A stretch of 64,000 bases of DNA from Citrobacter sp. Marseille-Q6884 (GCF_945906775.1 NZ_CAMDRE010000001.1:62001-126000); one strand, 5' to 3'; shown: positions 24,793-34,437, numbered from the stretch's first letter. The notes: a model not told the origin generated them from the sequence alone. Made by a program: numbers and translations.

Positions 24793-26879
24793 GCATCCGG
24801 GTCCGTCAAGGTAAAGGATGACGAGGCCTCTTTCAGCGCCTGCGACAGTTGTGTCATATCCTGACTGACCACCAGAATGTCTTTGATGGACTGCGACGTG
24901 TAGTTACTGGCGACAACAATCTCGCGCAGTGCCATCACCACCTGATTACTGGCCGTTTTCTGCTGTTGCGTGGAGAGTGATATTTGCAGCGCTGCCGTAG
25001 AGGTTTGCTCGGCGGTCACCACGATATCGTTCAGGTGTTCCGCGCTCACTTTACAGGCTCTGGCGCCCGCTTTAATGCTCTCGCCACCTTTTTCCGCGTT
25101 CAGCACCAGGCGATTAATCGCATTCTGGATCTCACTGATTTTATTCTCGATTTCAACCGTCGATTCCGTAACGGAATCCGCCAGACGACGAATTTCAGCA
25201 GCCACCACGGAGAAGCGTTTTCCGGCTTCACCTGCGCTGGCCGCTTCCAGCGCGGCGTTAAAGGCGATTAATTTCGTTTGATCGGCGACGCTATTAATGA
25301 TCACCATGACGCGGCTGATTTCCGTCGATTTGTTACCGAGCATCATGATTTCACGCATGTTTTGCTGATTGTCGGTATCAATATCCGTCATGCGCATCAG
25401 CAATTGCGACATCGACTCTGAGCCTTTATTGCAATCTTCCAGCGTCTGGTTCGCAATATCGACGACCGCGCGCGAATGCTCGGCGATCTGGGTCGAAGAG
25501 GCGGACAACTCTTCCATCGTGGAGGTAATTTCTGCCACCGACGATGAGGTTTCCACACTGGTAGATGCCTGACCGTCTACCGCTTCAGTAATATGCAGCG
25601 AAGCCTGATGTACCGAATTGGCGTGAGAGACCATGCCGCCCACCAGCGAGTGCAGACGCTGACGCATCATCTCTACCGCGCCAAGCAGTTCGCCAATTTC
25701 GTCATGATGGTCAACCTGCACATCAACGGTTAAATCACCGTCCGCGATGGTCTGCGCAATGCCCAACACGCGGTTTAAACGCCGTGAAATCAGGAAACGG
25801 CTGGCGACAGCAATCAGCAGCAAAATGATAGGCAACAACAGCGCGGTGAACAGCAACAGGCCATTGCGTACCAAATTACTGCTTCTGGCGACATCATCCA
25901 CATAGCTGGTCGTCGCAATCACCCAATCGATGCCATCCACATACTCATAAACGGCGACTTTCTTTTGCGGCGCCATGCCATAGCCACTCACCCAGTTGTA
26001 ATAGGTGATGCCATTTTTATGCTCAAGAATATCGGCAAAAAGCTTATAGCCGTTGGCGTCAGTGATATTGATCGCCTGCTGATTACTCAGCGAAGGATGC
26101 ACCAGCATCCGACCCGGCTCGAACCCGGCATCCAGTACGTAGGCGTAACCGTTTTTGCCAATGCGAACATCCAGCAATTGCCTGATTATCGGTTGCAGGG
26201 TCTGTTTAACATCAAAGCCGACCGCAACGGCTCCCACGACCTGCCCATATTTATCGGCAATCGGCTCATAGTGACTAATAAACTGCTTGCCAAATAGCGT
26301 CACCACGCCTGAAAACGGTTTGTTTTTCAGCAACAGCGGCAAGGCCGGATTATCACGTCCCAGTGCCGTCGCCGTCGCCGTGTTACCCGAACTGGCTAAA
26401 AGCGTACTGCTGACGCGAACAAACTGCTCACCCTGCAACACAAAAGTACTGGCAAATACGCTGGTGAGTTCGGTGAAATGCGCGTTCGTGTTGGGATTAC
26501 TGAGCACCGCTTTTAATTCAGTGGCGTCCATATAACGCAGCGGTTTACCCGCAACGTTTTGGTAATTGTTGATGTAGACATTACTGTAATGTTCCGCGTC
26601 TTTCGTGACCCGCTGAAACTCATTCGAAATACTGTTGTGAAAAATACGCGTATTGGTCTTAATCATTTCCAGCGCATTGACCTGCAACTCTCTGGAGAGA
26701 TAAGACGACAAAATAAAAGAGGCGCTAATCAGCAGCGTGGCAATACAGACAACCAGAATAAAACCGAGCTTCATCGCCACGCCCGGATGGATGTTGTTCA
26801 ACCAGGATAATACTCGCGCCCCAGGCCCGCCCGAAGACGCGGCAGCCGAACGATCTTTCACTTTAATAATGTCACTCAT
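24789..26879 (-). CDS. Methyl-accepting chemoreceptor with periplasmic Cache-type sensor (WspA-like)
   Basis: It has 696 residues. A first membrane helix (about 35-58) is followed by a large periplasmic sensor of about 270 residues with Cache features (GKNGYAYVLDAGFEPGRMLV and NWVSGYGMAPQKKVAVYEYV). Then come a second helix (about 336-358), a HAMP domain and the signalling coiled coil with hairpin tip VADQTKLIAFNAALEAASAG. The C-terminus ends SFTLTDPDA with no NWETF tether. It is the first chemosensory gene, 64 bases after the phosphodiesterase gene on the same strand, so they may be cotranscribed. Confidence 0.92.
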   Translation of the reverse strand: MSDIIKVKDRSAAASSGGPGARVLSWLNNIHPGVAMKLGFILVVCIATLLISASFILSSYLSRELQVNALEMIKTNTRIFHNSISNEFQRVTKDAEHYSNVYINNYQNVAGKPLRYMDATELKAVLSNPNTNAHFTELTSVFASTFVLQGEQFVRVSSTLLASSGNTATATALGRDNPALPLLLKNKPFSGVVTLFGKQFISHYEPIADKYGQVVGAVAVGFDVKQTLQPIIRQLLDVRIGKNGYAYVLDAGFEPGRMLVHPSLSNQQAINITDANGYKLFADILEHKNGITYYNWVSGYGMAPQKKVAVYEYVDGIDWVIATTSYVDDVARSSNLVRNGLLLFTALLLPIILLLIAVASRFLISRRLNRVLGIAQTIADGDLTVDVQVDHHDEIGELLGAVEMMRQRLHSLVGGMVSHANSVHQASLHITEAVDGQASTSVETSSSVAEITSTMEELSASSTQIAEHSRAVVDIANQTLEDCNKGSESMSQLLMRMTDIDTDNQQNMREIMMLGNKSTEISRVMVIINSVADQTKLIAFNAALEAASAGEAGKRFSVVAAEIRRLADSVTESTVEIENKISEIQNAINRLVLNAEKGGESIKAGARACKVSAEHLNDIVVTAEQTSTAALQISLSTQQQKTASNQVVMALREIVVASNYTSQSIKDILVVSQDMTQLSQALKEASSSFTLTDPDA

Positions 26880-26943
26880 GATTTTTGTTCTCTACCTGAG
26901 AAGAAACTGCTCTTGTTTGAGTCAGAATTGAGTTGGCACTACG

Positions 26944-29136
26944 CTATTTCAGCGTGAGCAACGGCGTCGGCTTGCCAATGTGATATCCCTGTAACCACCC
27001 CACATTCATTTGCTCCAGGCATGCCTGAATATTGGCGTTTTCAACAAACTCAGCGACTACCTGCATGTTCTTCATTTCTGCAACGCGGCAGAATGATTCG
27101 ACGATGTAGTAGCTGATTTCACTTTCTGTGATCCGCCGAATAAATGAGCCATCTATTTTCAAAATATCCGCTTCGATATTCATCAAACGCGCATAGCTGG
27201 CGAATCCGGTCCCGAAATCATCAATGGCGACCCGACACCCCAGTTCACGTATTAAATGCAGCGTTTCGACGGTTTGATCTTTATCTGACAGGGAGTCGGC
27301 TTCCGTTATCTCAAAAATGACCCGTTGTGGATCGACAGCGTAATCCTGCAATAGCTGGGTAATCTTCGAGACTATATTGGAGCGACATACCGTCACGGGC
27401 GTCAGGTTGATGGAAAAACAGCGACCGGGTTGCTGAGACATCGCTTTAAAGGTGTTCTCGATGACCCATAAATCAATTTCCGGGGCTAATCCTGCATCAT
27501 GGGCAACCGGCAGAAAATGATTGGGTGGGATAAAGTCCCCTTTATCATTCAGCATGCGGATCAATATTTCATAATACGGCTCTTCGCCTTTGGTACTGAC
27601 AATCGGCTGCGCCATCAGCACAAACGCATTGTTATCCAACGCGTTTTGCAGCGCGGTGCGAATATCCGTTTTATCAACGATGTGATTGCCGAGAACCCGA
27701 CTATGCTGCGCTTCAAGGTTTTCAGGCCGACCATTGATCAGCGACAACCCGGCGACCATGCCCAGTTTGCCGACCAACTGATAAATGTCATCGCTGATAT
27801 CGTTAATCAGGCAATAGCCCATACCGCTGCGAAAGCCCAGTCGCTGGCCGTTATAAAAAAGACGAAAGCCGTTGGCGGCCTGGTATAAATCACATAACCG
27901 CTCATAGGAGCCATGCTCAAGCCTGATGAGCAGATCGTAGCCTGCGTGGTAATAGACCTTCTCGCTTTCAACCAAATGTCGCTGGAGATGTTCTGCCAGA
28001 ATCTTCTGGTAGCGGGCGCGAAAATGAAAACCGTAGCGGCGGGAAAAAAGCTCCAGCTCAGGGAGCTGAATCAGACACACTGTCGCGTGGGCTGTCGTAA
28101 ACAGCTCGGTTTTCAGCGCACGTAAGTTCGCCATTCCGGTCATCGGATCCGTCAGCCCTAACAGCAGCGCCTGGTTAAACCGTTGCCGGGTGAATTTTGC
28201 CAGTACCCCCATGATCACAATGGTGAGGGAAAAAACAAAGATAAGCGTTGAAACCAGCGCCTGATGTAGCATGAAGTTCGCATCGCTGGCGATATAGCTA
28301 TCGTTATGATGACCTAAAATGATCAGCACAATGGTCCAGACGGGCATGGTAAACATGTGCCCAATCTTTATCGTCCCCCATAACATCAGTGGAAACAGCA
28401 GGATCAGACTATAGAATGAGAAAAAAATATTCGGGCTATCGGGGGAGGTTAAGCAGATCATTAAACAAGTCAGCAGCGTGAACCACGCAATCACTCCATA
28501 AGTACTGACATTGCTTTTGCACTGATCGACAATCGACTTCACAAAGGTCGCCAGATAAGACGGCCGACGCAGGATACGATAAATTTTGTAGAAAAAGGGA
28601 ATGCCTGTCAGGCAGCCGTTAATAATCCCCTGAACACGCACCAGCATCTCCAGGCTCATCATCGGAATATTGGCCACATCCGGGCGTTGGCTGTAGGTCA
28701 CAAACAGAGCCATTATTTTGCCAAAGACCAGGTACAGCAAAATGTTGTATCCGCACAGCCAGACAATGCGATTCAGACTCGTTTTGATGCGGCCAAAGCT
28801 GGCGCAACTGCGTCTGCCCGTAATTTTATGGTAGATGACATAGCTTAAGGTCGCGGCCGCCGTCAGGCACAGTGCATCCATCCGCTCACTTTGTGGACCG
28901 ACCAAAAACATCACGGCCAGAAACAGAATAAATCCCGGCAGAACCCGAAAACCAAACAGCACCAGTGCGGCGGAAAATACCGCTAATTTGAGATCATAAA
29001 CTGTTAATATAGTATTACTGATAATACAGTATCCGTTAAGGTACTGTGACAACGGATAAAATAAGGTGGGTAAAATAAGTGGCAGGCACCATTCTCGAAT
29101 GCTTCTGGCACTGTCTGTATTAATTATTGCGTCCAA
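26944..29136 (-). CDS. Membrane c-di-GMP phosphodiesterase, MASE1-like/GGDEF-like/EAL (PdeF/YfgF-like)
   Basis: It has 730 residues and resembles E. coli PdeF (YfgF) along its whole length. The N-terminal half (1-330) has about eight membrane helices of the MASE1 type. A GGDEF-like domain follows with the signature degraded to AGYDL, so it is not a cyclase. The EAL domain (about 470-725) is intact: EILIR, INLTP, ITEADSL, DDFGTGFASY and LKIDGSF, then AEFVEN. It should hydrolyse c-di-GMP, opposing the cyclases of the island. The start is TTG at 29136, the only plausible start before the membrane helices. It lies 64 bases upstream of the receptor gene on the same strand. Confidence 0.9.
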   Translation of the reverse strand: MDAIINTDSARSIREWCLPLILPTLFYPLSQYLNGYCIISNTILTVYDLKLAVFSAALVLFGFRVLPGFILFLAVMFLVGPQSERMDALCLTAAATLSYVIYHKITGRRSCASFGRIKTSLNRIVWLCGYNILLYLVFGKIMALFVTYSQRPDVANIPMMSLEMLVRVQGIINGCLTGIPFFYKIYRILRRPSYLATFVKSIVDQCKSNVSTYGVIAWFTLLTCLMICLTSPDSPNIFFSFYSLILLFPLMLWGTIKIGHMFTMPVWTIVLIILGHHNDSYIASDANFMLHQALVSTLIFVFSLTIVIMGVLAKFTRQRFNQALLLGLTDPMTGMANLRALKTELFTTAHATVCLIQLPELELFSRRYGFHFRARYQKILAEHLQRHLVESEKVYYHAGYDLLIRLEHGSYERLCDLYQAANGFRLFYNGQRLGFRSGMGYCLINDISDDIYQLVGKLGMVAGLSLINGRPENLEAQHSRVLGNHIVDKTDIRTALQNALDNNAFVLMAQPIVSTKGEEPYYEILIRMLNDKGDFIPPNHFLPVAHDAGLAPEIDLWVIENTFKAMSQQPGRCFSINLTPVTVCRSNIVSKITQLLQDYAVDPQRVIFEITEADSLSDKDQTVETLHLIRELGCRVAIDDFGTGFASYARLMNIEADILKIDGSFIRRITESEISYYIVESFCRVAEMKNMQVVAEFVENANIQACLEQMNVGWLQGYHIGKPTPLLTLK

Positions 29137-29747
29137 GTCAATTTATCCGCTATACACTATACCAATAGGACTTTAATCCAGACTCTAATGTCACAAACAA
29201 ATCCTTTTGTGTCAGCCCATTAACGATGGCAAAATTGTTAACATTGACCGCGCACTGAGAAAATAAAGTAAGGTTCGATATTGAAGGGATAATGTTATTC
29301 ATATCAAATCAGGAAATAAACAACCAGTTATAGATAAAAATGGACATCTTCTGGTTATAAAGCCATTCTTACAATTCATAAAAAAACATCTAATCCATTG
29401 ATGTCGCGTAAGAAAACTCGCAAACAATGAAATCCTCCCTGAACATCCAACAGGCACGAACAAAAAACATTCTGCGATGGTATTAATGTTAACTTTAATA
29501 TTCTTCGCGGAGGGTGATTGAAAATGTATTTTTGTAGACACTTTTATCTGTTGACGAAAAGAACAGCATTATTTATATTCGCCCACCGTTATTTTTGTCA
29601 TTACTCATCCTGTTTCAATGTTGGTTATTTGTTACGTCGTAGCATTTGACATCTTTCATCTACTTATTTGCAACAATAACATCTCATTAAGTAATAACAG
29701 AAATCCAACTCGACATTGCATTACATTTTCAGGAATTAACAAAATCC
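29137..29747. other. Divergent AT-rich promoter region between two c-di-GMP operons
   Basis: These 611 bases separate the phosphodiesterase/chemosensory operon (minus) from the GGDEF-EAL/lapG/lapD operon (plus). I see no convincing gene; the frames present, such as an 80-codon one at 29299-29541 (minus), lack a ribosome-binding site and any recognisable sequence. The length and AT-richness suggest H-NS binding and several regulator sites. GTGTCAGC near 29208 resembles the island's recurring TGTCAGC motif. Confidence 0.5.
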
Positions 29748-31940
29748 GTGGCACAGTCTCTGTTTTCCCTTAAAGCAATAAAAGGGTGGCAACATTCTAT
29801 CACTGGCAAAATCACGCAGTTTTTGCTGGCGGGGATCGTTATTGCTTTTGGCGCTGGCGCCTTTACCAGCTGGAGCCTGATAGACAACTTCTCCTGGCAG
29901 CAGTGGGTTCAACGGGCCGAATCAAACGCACAGATTATGACCTATATCATCCGTAGCGTGTATACCACCGTGTCGGTTGAAACCAGCGATGCAGGTCAAA
30001 TATCCCGGATCGTATCGGATAAACAGATTGGCGATACCGACTCTATTCTGCAAACCGGCTATAACCCGGTAGATGTTCTGGCGCTGGCATCGGTACAGAC
30101 GCATAACCCCACCTGGCTGTTCCTCTATACGCCAGAGAAAGGCTTTGTGGGCATCAACAATAAATCAGAAGAAGGTGAAGGCGTTATCACCTTCGCAGGG
30201 CAACGCCCGCGTGATGTGCTGGACAATTACTATGTCGGCTTTGCGCGGATCAACGGCGAAGAGTGCTTTATCAGCGCCGTCCCTATCCTGACGCCGTCAG
30301 GCGAGATCCTCGGTAGCCTGATCAGCAGCATCGGCAAGAAAAGCGAACTTTACGCGACCTACGATGCGATGCTGAAAAAGAGCTGCATCATTTTTGTCCT
30401 TATTTTGCTGGTGACGCTGGCACTGGTCACGGTATTCATGCGCCGTTTATTCCGCCCGGTTCCGATGCTGATTAACTCCATCACCCGCATTGCCCATGAA
30501 GAAACGGACTGTGTCACCCCTTACCTCGATCAGGATGATGAAATTGGTCACCTGGCAGGCGCAATCGAAAAATTGCGTGTCGCCATGAAAGAGCGCGGCT
30601 ACCTGCAGCGCATGCATGAAATGTCGCAAAAAATGGAGCATATGGCGCATCACGATTCGCTGACGGGGTTGCCAAACCGCGTATCGTTTAGCCTTGCGCT
30701 GGATAAACGGGTAAGCGAAATCCATCAGGACGAGAAACAGTTCAACCTGCTGTTGATTGACCTCGACAATTTCAAACCGGTGAACGATACCTTCGGCCAT
30801 AAGGCGGGGGATGAACTGTTAATCAGCGTTGCACAGCGGCTGCAATTACTGCTGGGACCAAACGATATGGCGGCGCGTCTGGGCGGTGATGAGTTTGCTA
30901 TCCTGCAACATGTCAGCGACGACGCTATCAAAGAAGCGCATCGTCTGTCGAAACGTATTATCCGCGCGCTGAGTACACCGTTTACCTGGAGCTCCCATAC
31001 CTTTTCTATCAGCTGCAGCATCGGGATTACCACGGCGCCTTATCAGGGCAATAACTCCTCAACCTTAATGATCAACGCCGACCTGGCCATGTATGCCTCC
31101 AAGCATCACGGGCGGGGTTGTTTCCATTTCTTCGAAGACGGCATGGTCATGACCCAGACCCACAGTCTGTTTATTAACCAGGAAATCATTGATGGCATCG
31201 ATAATAAGGAGTTCGAACTTCACTTCCAGCCCATCATGAATCTGGAAGATAACAGTATTTACGGTTATGAATCGCTGATTCGCTGGAACCACCCCACTAA
31301 GGGTCTGATTTATCCCGACTATTTTATCAGTATTGCCGAAAGCTCCGGTCTTATCGTGCGTTTGGGTGAGTGGATTATTCGTCAGTCATGTGAAGCAGCC
31401 GCCAGGTGGCCGGAGCGCATCCGGGTTGCCGTCAACATCTCGGCCTACCAGTTGCACAATCCGGGTCTGGTTGACGCCATCAAAGACGCTTTACGCATCA
31501 GTCAGTTGTCGGCTGAACGCCTTGAAATCGAGATCACCGAATCCGAGAAGCTGGATAAATCGATTGCCTTACCCGTTCTGAAAGAGATCCGTTCGCTGGG
31601 TATCGACATCGCCATGGACGATTTGGGAACAGGGTATGCGGCGCTGGATTATTTGCTGATCTACCCGTTCACGCGCATCAAGATCGCACGCACGCTGATC
31701 AATAAACTCGAGCAGGATAATGCCAGTCAGTATCTCATCGTGATGCTGATCCAGTTCGCGCATAAATACAATATGTCAGTGACGGCCGAAGGCGTCGAGA
31801 CATCGCAACAGTGCGACATTCTGCGCGATATAGAGTGCCAAAATGTTCAGGGCTATTTCTTTAGCTACCCGCTACGTGAACACGAAGTGTTGTCCGCATT
31901 TGCCGATGAAATCATTGAAGAAGGGATCTGCGATGTCTGA
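29748..31940 (+). CDS. Membrane GGDEF-EAL protein with periplasmic Cache-like sensor
   Basis: It has 730 residues. Helix 1 (about 25-46), a periplasmic sensor of about 165 residues, helix 2 (about 211-231), HAMP, GGDEF (about 300-462) with intact GGDEF at 379-383, and EAL (470-722). The I-site position has GPND instead of RxxD, so product inhibition is probably absent. The EAL motif reads ESL (Glu508 kept), with VNIS, EITES, DDLGTG and AEGVE present, so phosphodiesterase activity is possible. The GTG start at 29748 follows CAGGAA. The stop overlaps the next gene, the first of two solute-binding proteins, which may be its periplasmic ligands or partners. Confidence 0.88.
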   Translation: MAQSLFSLKAIKGWQHSITGKITQFLLAGIVIAFGAGAFTSWSLIDNFSWQQWVQRAESNAQIMTYIIRSVYTTVSVETSDAGQISRIVSDKQIGDTDSILQTGYNPVDVLALASVQTHNPTWLFLYTPEKGFVGINNKSEEGEGVITFAGQRPRDVLDNYYVGFARINGEECFISAVPILTPSGEILGSLISSIGKKSELYATYDAMLKKSCIIFVLILLVTLALVTVFMRRLFRPVPMLINSITRIAHEETDCVTPYLDQDDEIGHLAGAIEKLRVAMKERGYLQRMHEMSQKMEHMAHHDSLTGLPNRVSFSLALDKRVSEIHQDEKQFNLLLIDLDNFKPVNDTFGHKAGDELLISVAQRLQLLLGPNDMAARLGGDEFAILQHVSDDAIKEAHRLSKRIIRALSTPFTWSSHTFSISCSIGITTAPYQGNNSSTLMINADLAMYASKHHGRGCFHFFEDGMVMTQTHSLFINQEIIDGIDNKEFELHFQPIMNLEDNSIYGYESLIRWNHPTKGLIYPDYFISIAESSGLIVRLGEWIIRQSCEAAARWPERIRVAVNISAYQLHNPGLVDAIKDALRISQLSAERLEIEITESEKLDKSIALPVLKEIRSLGIDIAMDDLGTGYAALDYLLIYPFTRIKIARTLINKLEQDNASQYLIVMLIQFAHKYNMSVTAEGVETSQQCDILRDIECQNVQGYFFSYPLREHEVLSAFADEIIEEGICDV

Positions 31941-32865
31941 CATCTTCCGCACGGCAAAGTGCATGTTGATGGTACTTTCTTTGCTGATAACACTGTGTGC
32001 CAACTGCGCGGCTCGCGCTCCGCAGGCTTATAATACGCTGGAGAAGATTGCCAGTCAGAAAACCATCACGCTTGGATATCAGGAAGATGCATTTCCCTTT
32101 TCATGGCAGGACGGAAATACCCCTGCGGGCTACTCCATCGATATTTGCAAAAATATTGTCAATGCGCTCAAAACCAAACTGCATCTCAACGATCTGAAAA
32201 CCGAGTGGGTGAAAACGAATTCGGCTTCACAATTTGTTCTGATCAGAAATCACGTGGCAGATATCATGTGTATCCCTGCCTTTTATTCGAAAAGACGACA
32301 TACGATTAGTGAGTTCTCACTGCCGTTTTACTTTTCCAGCACCCGCTACGTCAAGCGCAAAGACGACGGTAATAGCAATCTGCAAGCGCTTTCCGGGCAT
32401 AGCGTTCTGGTAAAAAGCGGCACGATTTACGTTGAACAATTACAAAAAATCAATGCAGCGAATGCCCTCGACATTAACATCCAACTGGATACCAACAATA
32501 TTAACGCATTCAATGCACTGCAAAATGGTGAATATTCTGCGCTGATTTCCAGCACAGTATTACTCAAAGGTATGATTGCGCAAACGCCAAACCCTGAGAA
32601 CTATGAGTTATCCAGTATTGCGCTAAGCGCTTCTCTTCCGGCAGGGCTGTTACTTCCTTTAGATGACAAAGCGTTCAAAGCCTTTGTTGATGGCGCGTTA
32701 TCCTCGCTGATGACCAGCAACGAATTTACTGCGCTGTACAAGAAATGGTTTCTGTCCCCAATACCGCCAAAAGCCATCAATTTAAATATTCCCATGTCAG
32801 ATAAACTGAAAGCGTTAACCGCGGCAAAAAAGAAGATCAACTTTGATTATGATAAATATAATTAA
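31933..32865 (+). CDS. Periplasmic solute-binding protein, family 3 (first copy)
   Basis: It has 310 residues, with a signal peptide (CMLMVLSLLITLCANCAARA), then the amino-acid-type binding fold: ITLGYQEDAFPFSW, PAGYSIDICKNIV and a late FTALYKKWFL. No permease or ATPase gene is near, so it is unlikely to serve an ordinary ABC importer. Its ATG at 31933 lies inside the end of the GGDEF-EAL gene, so the two are coupled. It probably presents a small ligand to a membrane sensor in this operon; that is inference. Confidence 0.82.
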   Translation: MSDIFRTAKCMLMVLSLLITLCANCAARAPQAYNTLEKIASQKTITLGYQEDAFPFSWQDGNTPAGYSIDICKNIVNALKTKLHLNDLKTEWVKTNSASQFVLIRNHVADIMCIPAFYSKRRHTISEFSLPFYFSSTRYVKRKDDGNSNLQALSGHSVLVKSGTIYVEQLQKINAANALDINIQLDTNNINAFNALQNGEYSALISSTVLLKGMIAQTPNPENYELSSIALSASLPAGLLLPLDDKAFKAFVDGALSSLMTSNEFTALYKKWFLSPIPPKAINLNIPMSDKLKALTAAKKKINFDYDKYN

Positions 32866-32872
32866 TAATGAG

Positions 32873-33742
32873 ATGGCAAGGGTGAAACGTGTGACGCGCG
32901 GGCTTATTTTGCTGTTTAGCATTATTGCGTCCCCCGCCCTGATGGCACAGCAGAACGCGGCAACGCTGGATCACATCCAGAGCAGCAGTGTTCTGAACGT
33001 CGGTTATCGTCAAATACCGCCCTTCTCCTTTACCGACCACAACGGCAAAGTCACGGGATATACCATTGCGGTATGCAACATCATTGCAGATAAGCTGCGT
33101 CTTTATCTCAAACTGAATACGTTGACTGTTCATTATATTCCGGTGAATTTTTCGGAGCGTTTCTCTGCGTTAAACAACCGAAAAATAGATATGGACTGCA
33201 GCGTCAATACCAACGCGCCCGAGCGGGTCTCCAGCGTTTCCTTTTCTGTTGATTATTACATCGCGAAAATGCGAATTATCTCTTTACGGAGCAACAATAT
33301 CCATTCGCTTAATGATTTGAAAGGGCGGACGGTAAGCCTGCCGGGCAGTTCAAAAGATTTGCTGGAATTCAACAAAACGAACAGAGAAAAACACCTGAAT
33401 ATTTCGACGATCACGACGACGACGGTAAACGGTGCATTTAACAAGATGGCGCAAAATGAATCTGCGGCCTTGTTTATTGATGACATTCTGGCCTACCCGC
33501 TCATTCAACATAGTGACCAACCGGATAGCTTCAGCGTATCGTCTGAAACCATCGGTGATGATATGCACTATGCCATTATGATGAGGAAAAACGATCCGCA
33601 GTTTGTGGGGTTTGTTGATAATACGCTGAAAAATCTCTTTGCCTCGCCAATGAACGAGCAACTGCGTAATAAATGGTTGGTGCCCTGGTCCTGTAAAAAT
33701 ATAAACCATCAGTCCGCCATGAGTTGTCAGCATCACAATTGA
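32873..33742 (+). CDS. Periplasmic solute-binding protein, family 3 (second copy)
   Basis: It has 289 residues from the ATG at 32873 (an upstream ATG at 32843 overlaps the previous gene). A signal peptide ends near PALMA-QQNA, followed by VLNVGYRQIPPFSFTDHNGK and VTGYTIAVCNII, typical of glutamate/aspartate-type binding proteins. It is a diverged paralogue of the gene before it, seven bases away. Its 3' end overlaps the start of lapG. It too has no transporter partner in the window. Confidence 0.82.
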   Translation: MARVKRVTRGLILLFSIIASPALMAQQNAATLDHIQSSSVLNVGYRQIPPFSFTDHNGKVTGYTIAVCNIIADKLRLYLKLNTLTVHYIPVNFSERFSALNNRKIDMDCSVNTNAPERVSSVSFSVDYYIAKMRIISLRSNNIHSLNDLKGRTVSLPGSSKDLLEFNKTNREKHLNISTITTTTVNGAFNKMAQNESAALFIDDILAYPLIQHSDQPDSFSVSSETIGDDMHYAIMMRKNDPQFVGFVDNTLKNLFASPMNEQLRNKWLVPWSCKNINHQSAMSCQHHN

Positions 33743-34437
33743 ACATCCTCCGCGCCTGTTCACTCAACCGTTTCCTTCGCCTCTGGAAGATCCCAGGGGC
33801 GCTCTTGCTGCTTTTAACGGTCAACTCGCTGCGTGCCGCGTGGGACTTCGCCAGCATCCAGTTAAAATCCGATGCGCTTTATGGTCCCGCCAGCGCAGCG
33901 GCACAACAGCGAATCAATGCCTGGTAGCAGCTTTTGATCCAATTGCGGCATGCTGACGAGCAAACACAATTACGCACCGTAAACCAGTTTTTTAATACTC
34001 AGCTTCACTATGCCGAGGATAGCGACATCTGGAACAGCGCGGACTACTGGGCGACACCTGTGGAATCTCTGCGCAAAGGTGAAGCGGATTGTGAAGACTA
34101 CGCAATCGCCAAATATTTTACGCTTCGCCAGCTGGGTGTCTCCGAAGAGAAGCTGCGCATCACCTACGTTAAAGCCCTGCGTTATAACCGGGCGCACATG
34201 GTATTAACCTGGTATGCCAGCCCTGAAGCCATTCCTCTGGTGCTCGATAGCCTGACGAGCACCATTTCACCTGCAACGCAGCGTATGGATTTATTACCTG
34301 TTTACTCCTTTAACGATAGTGGCCTTTGGCTGCCAGGCAATCAGAACAATAAACGCGTTGGGGACAGCAAGAGACTTTCTCGCTGGCAGCAAGTTTTCAC
34401 AAAAATGCGGGAAGAAGGCTTCCCGATGGATAAATAG
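33724..34437 (+). pseudogene. lapG: lapG-type periplasmic cysteine protease, interrupted by an in-frame amber codon
   Basis: LapG cuts the N-terminus of LapA-type adhesins and releases them from the surface when LapD is not bound to c-di-GMP. The reading frame runs from a TTG at 33724 or 33739, encodes a signal sequence (ALLLLLTVNSLRA-AWDF), and meets TAG at 33925-33927 (…RINAW-stop-QLLIQLRHADE…). It then continues in the same frame to 34437 without further damage. The Cys-His-Asp triad lies after the stop: Cys at 34090-34092 (GEADCEDYAIAKYF), His at 34195-34197 (NRAHMVLTW), Asp at 34246-34248 (PLVLDSL). A restart at TTG 33934 would give a catalytic domain with no signal peptide, unable to reach the periplasm. 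Confidence 0.88.

Noticed and set aside
17216..26879. Flagellar chemotaxis operon
   Set aside because: No flagellar genes nearby; the CheA-REC kinase, CheR-TPR and GGDEF output fit a c-di-GMP-controlling chemosensory class instead.
29299..29541. 80-codon frame on the minus strand in the divergent region
   Set aside because: No ribosome-binding site, AT-rich sequence, no recognisable protein character.
33934..34437. Downstream part of lapG as an independent gene from TTG
   Set aside because: In frame with the upstream part across one TAG, and it lacks the signal peptide a periplasmic protease needs; treated as one interrupted gene.
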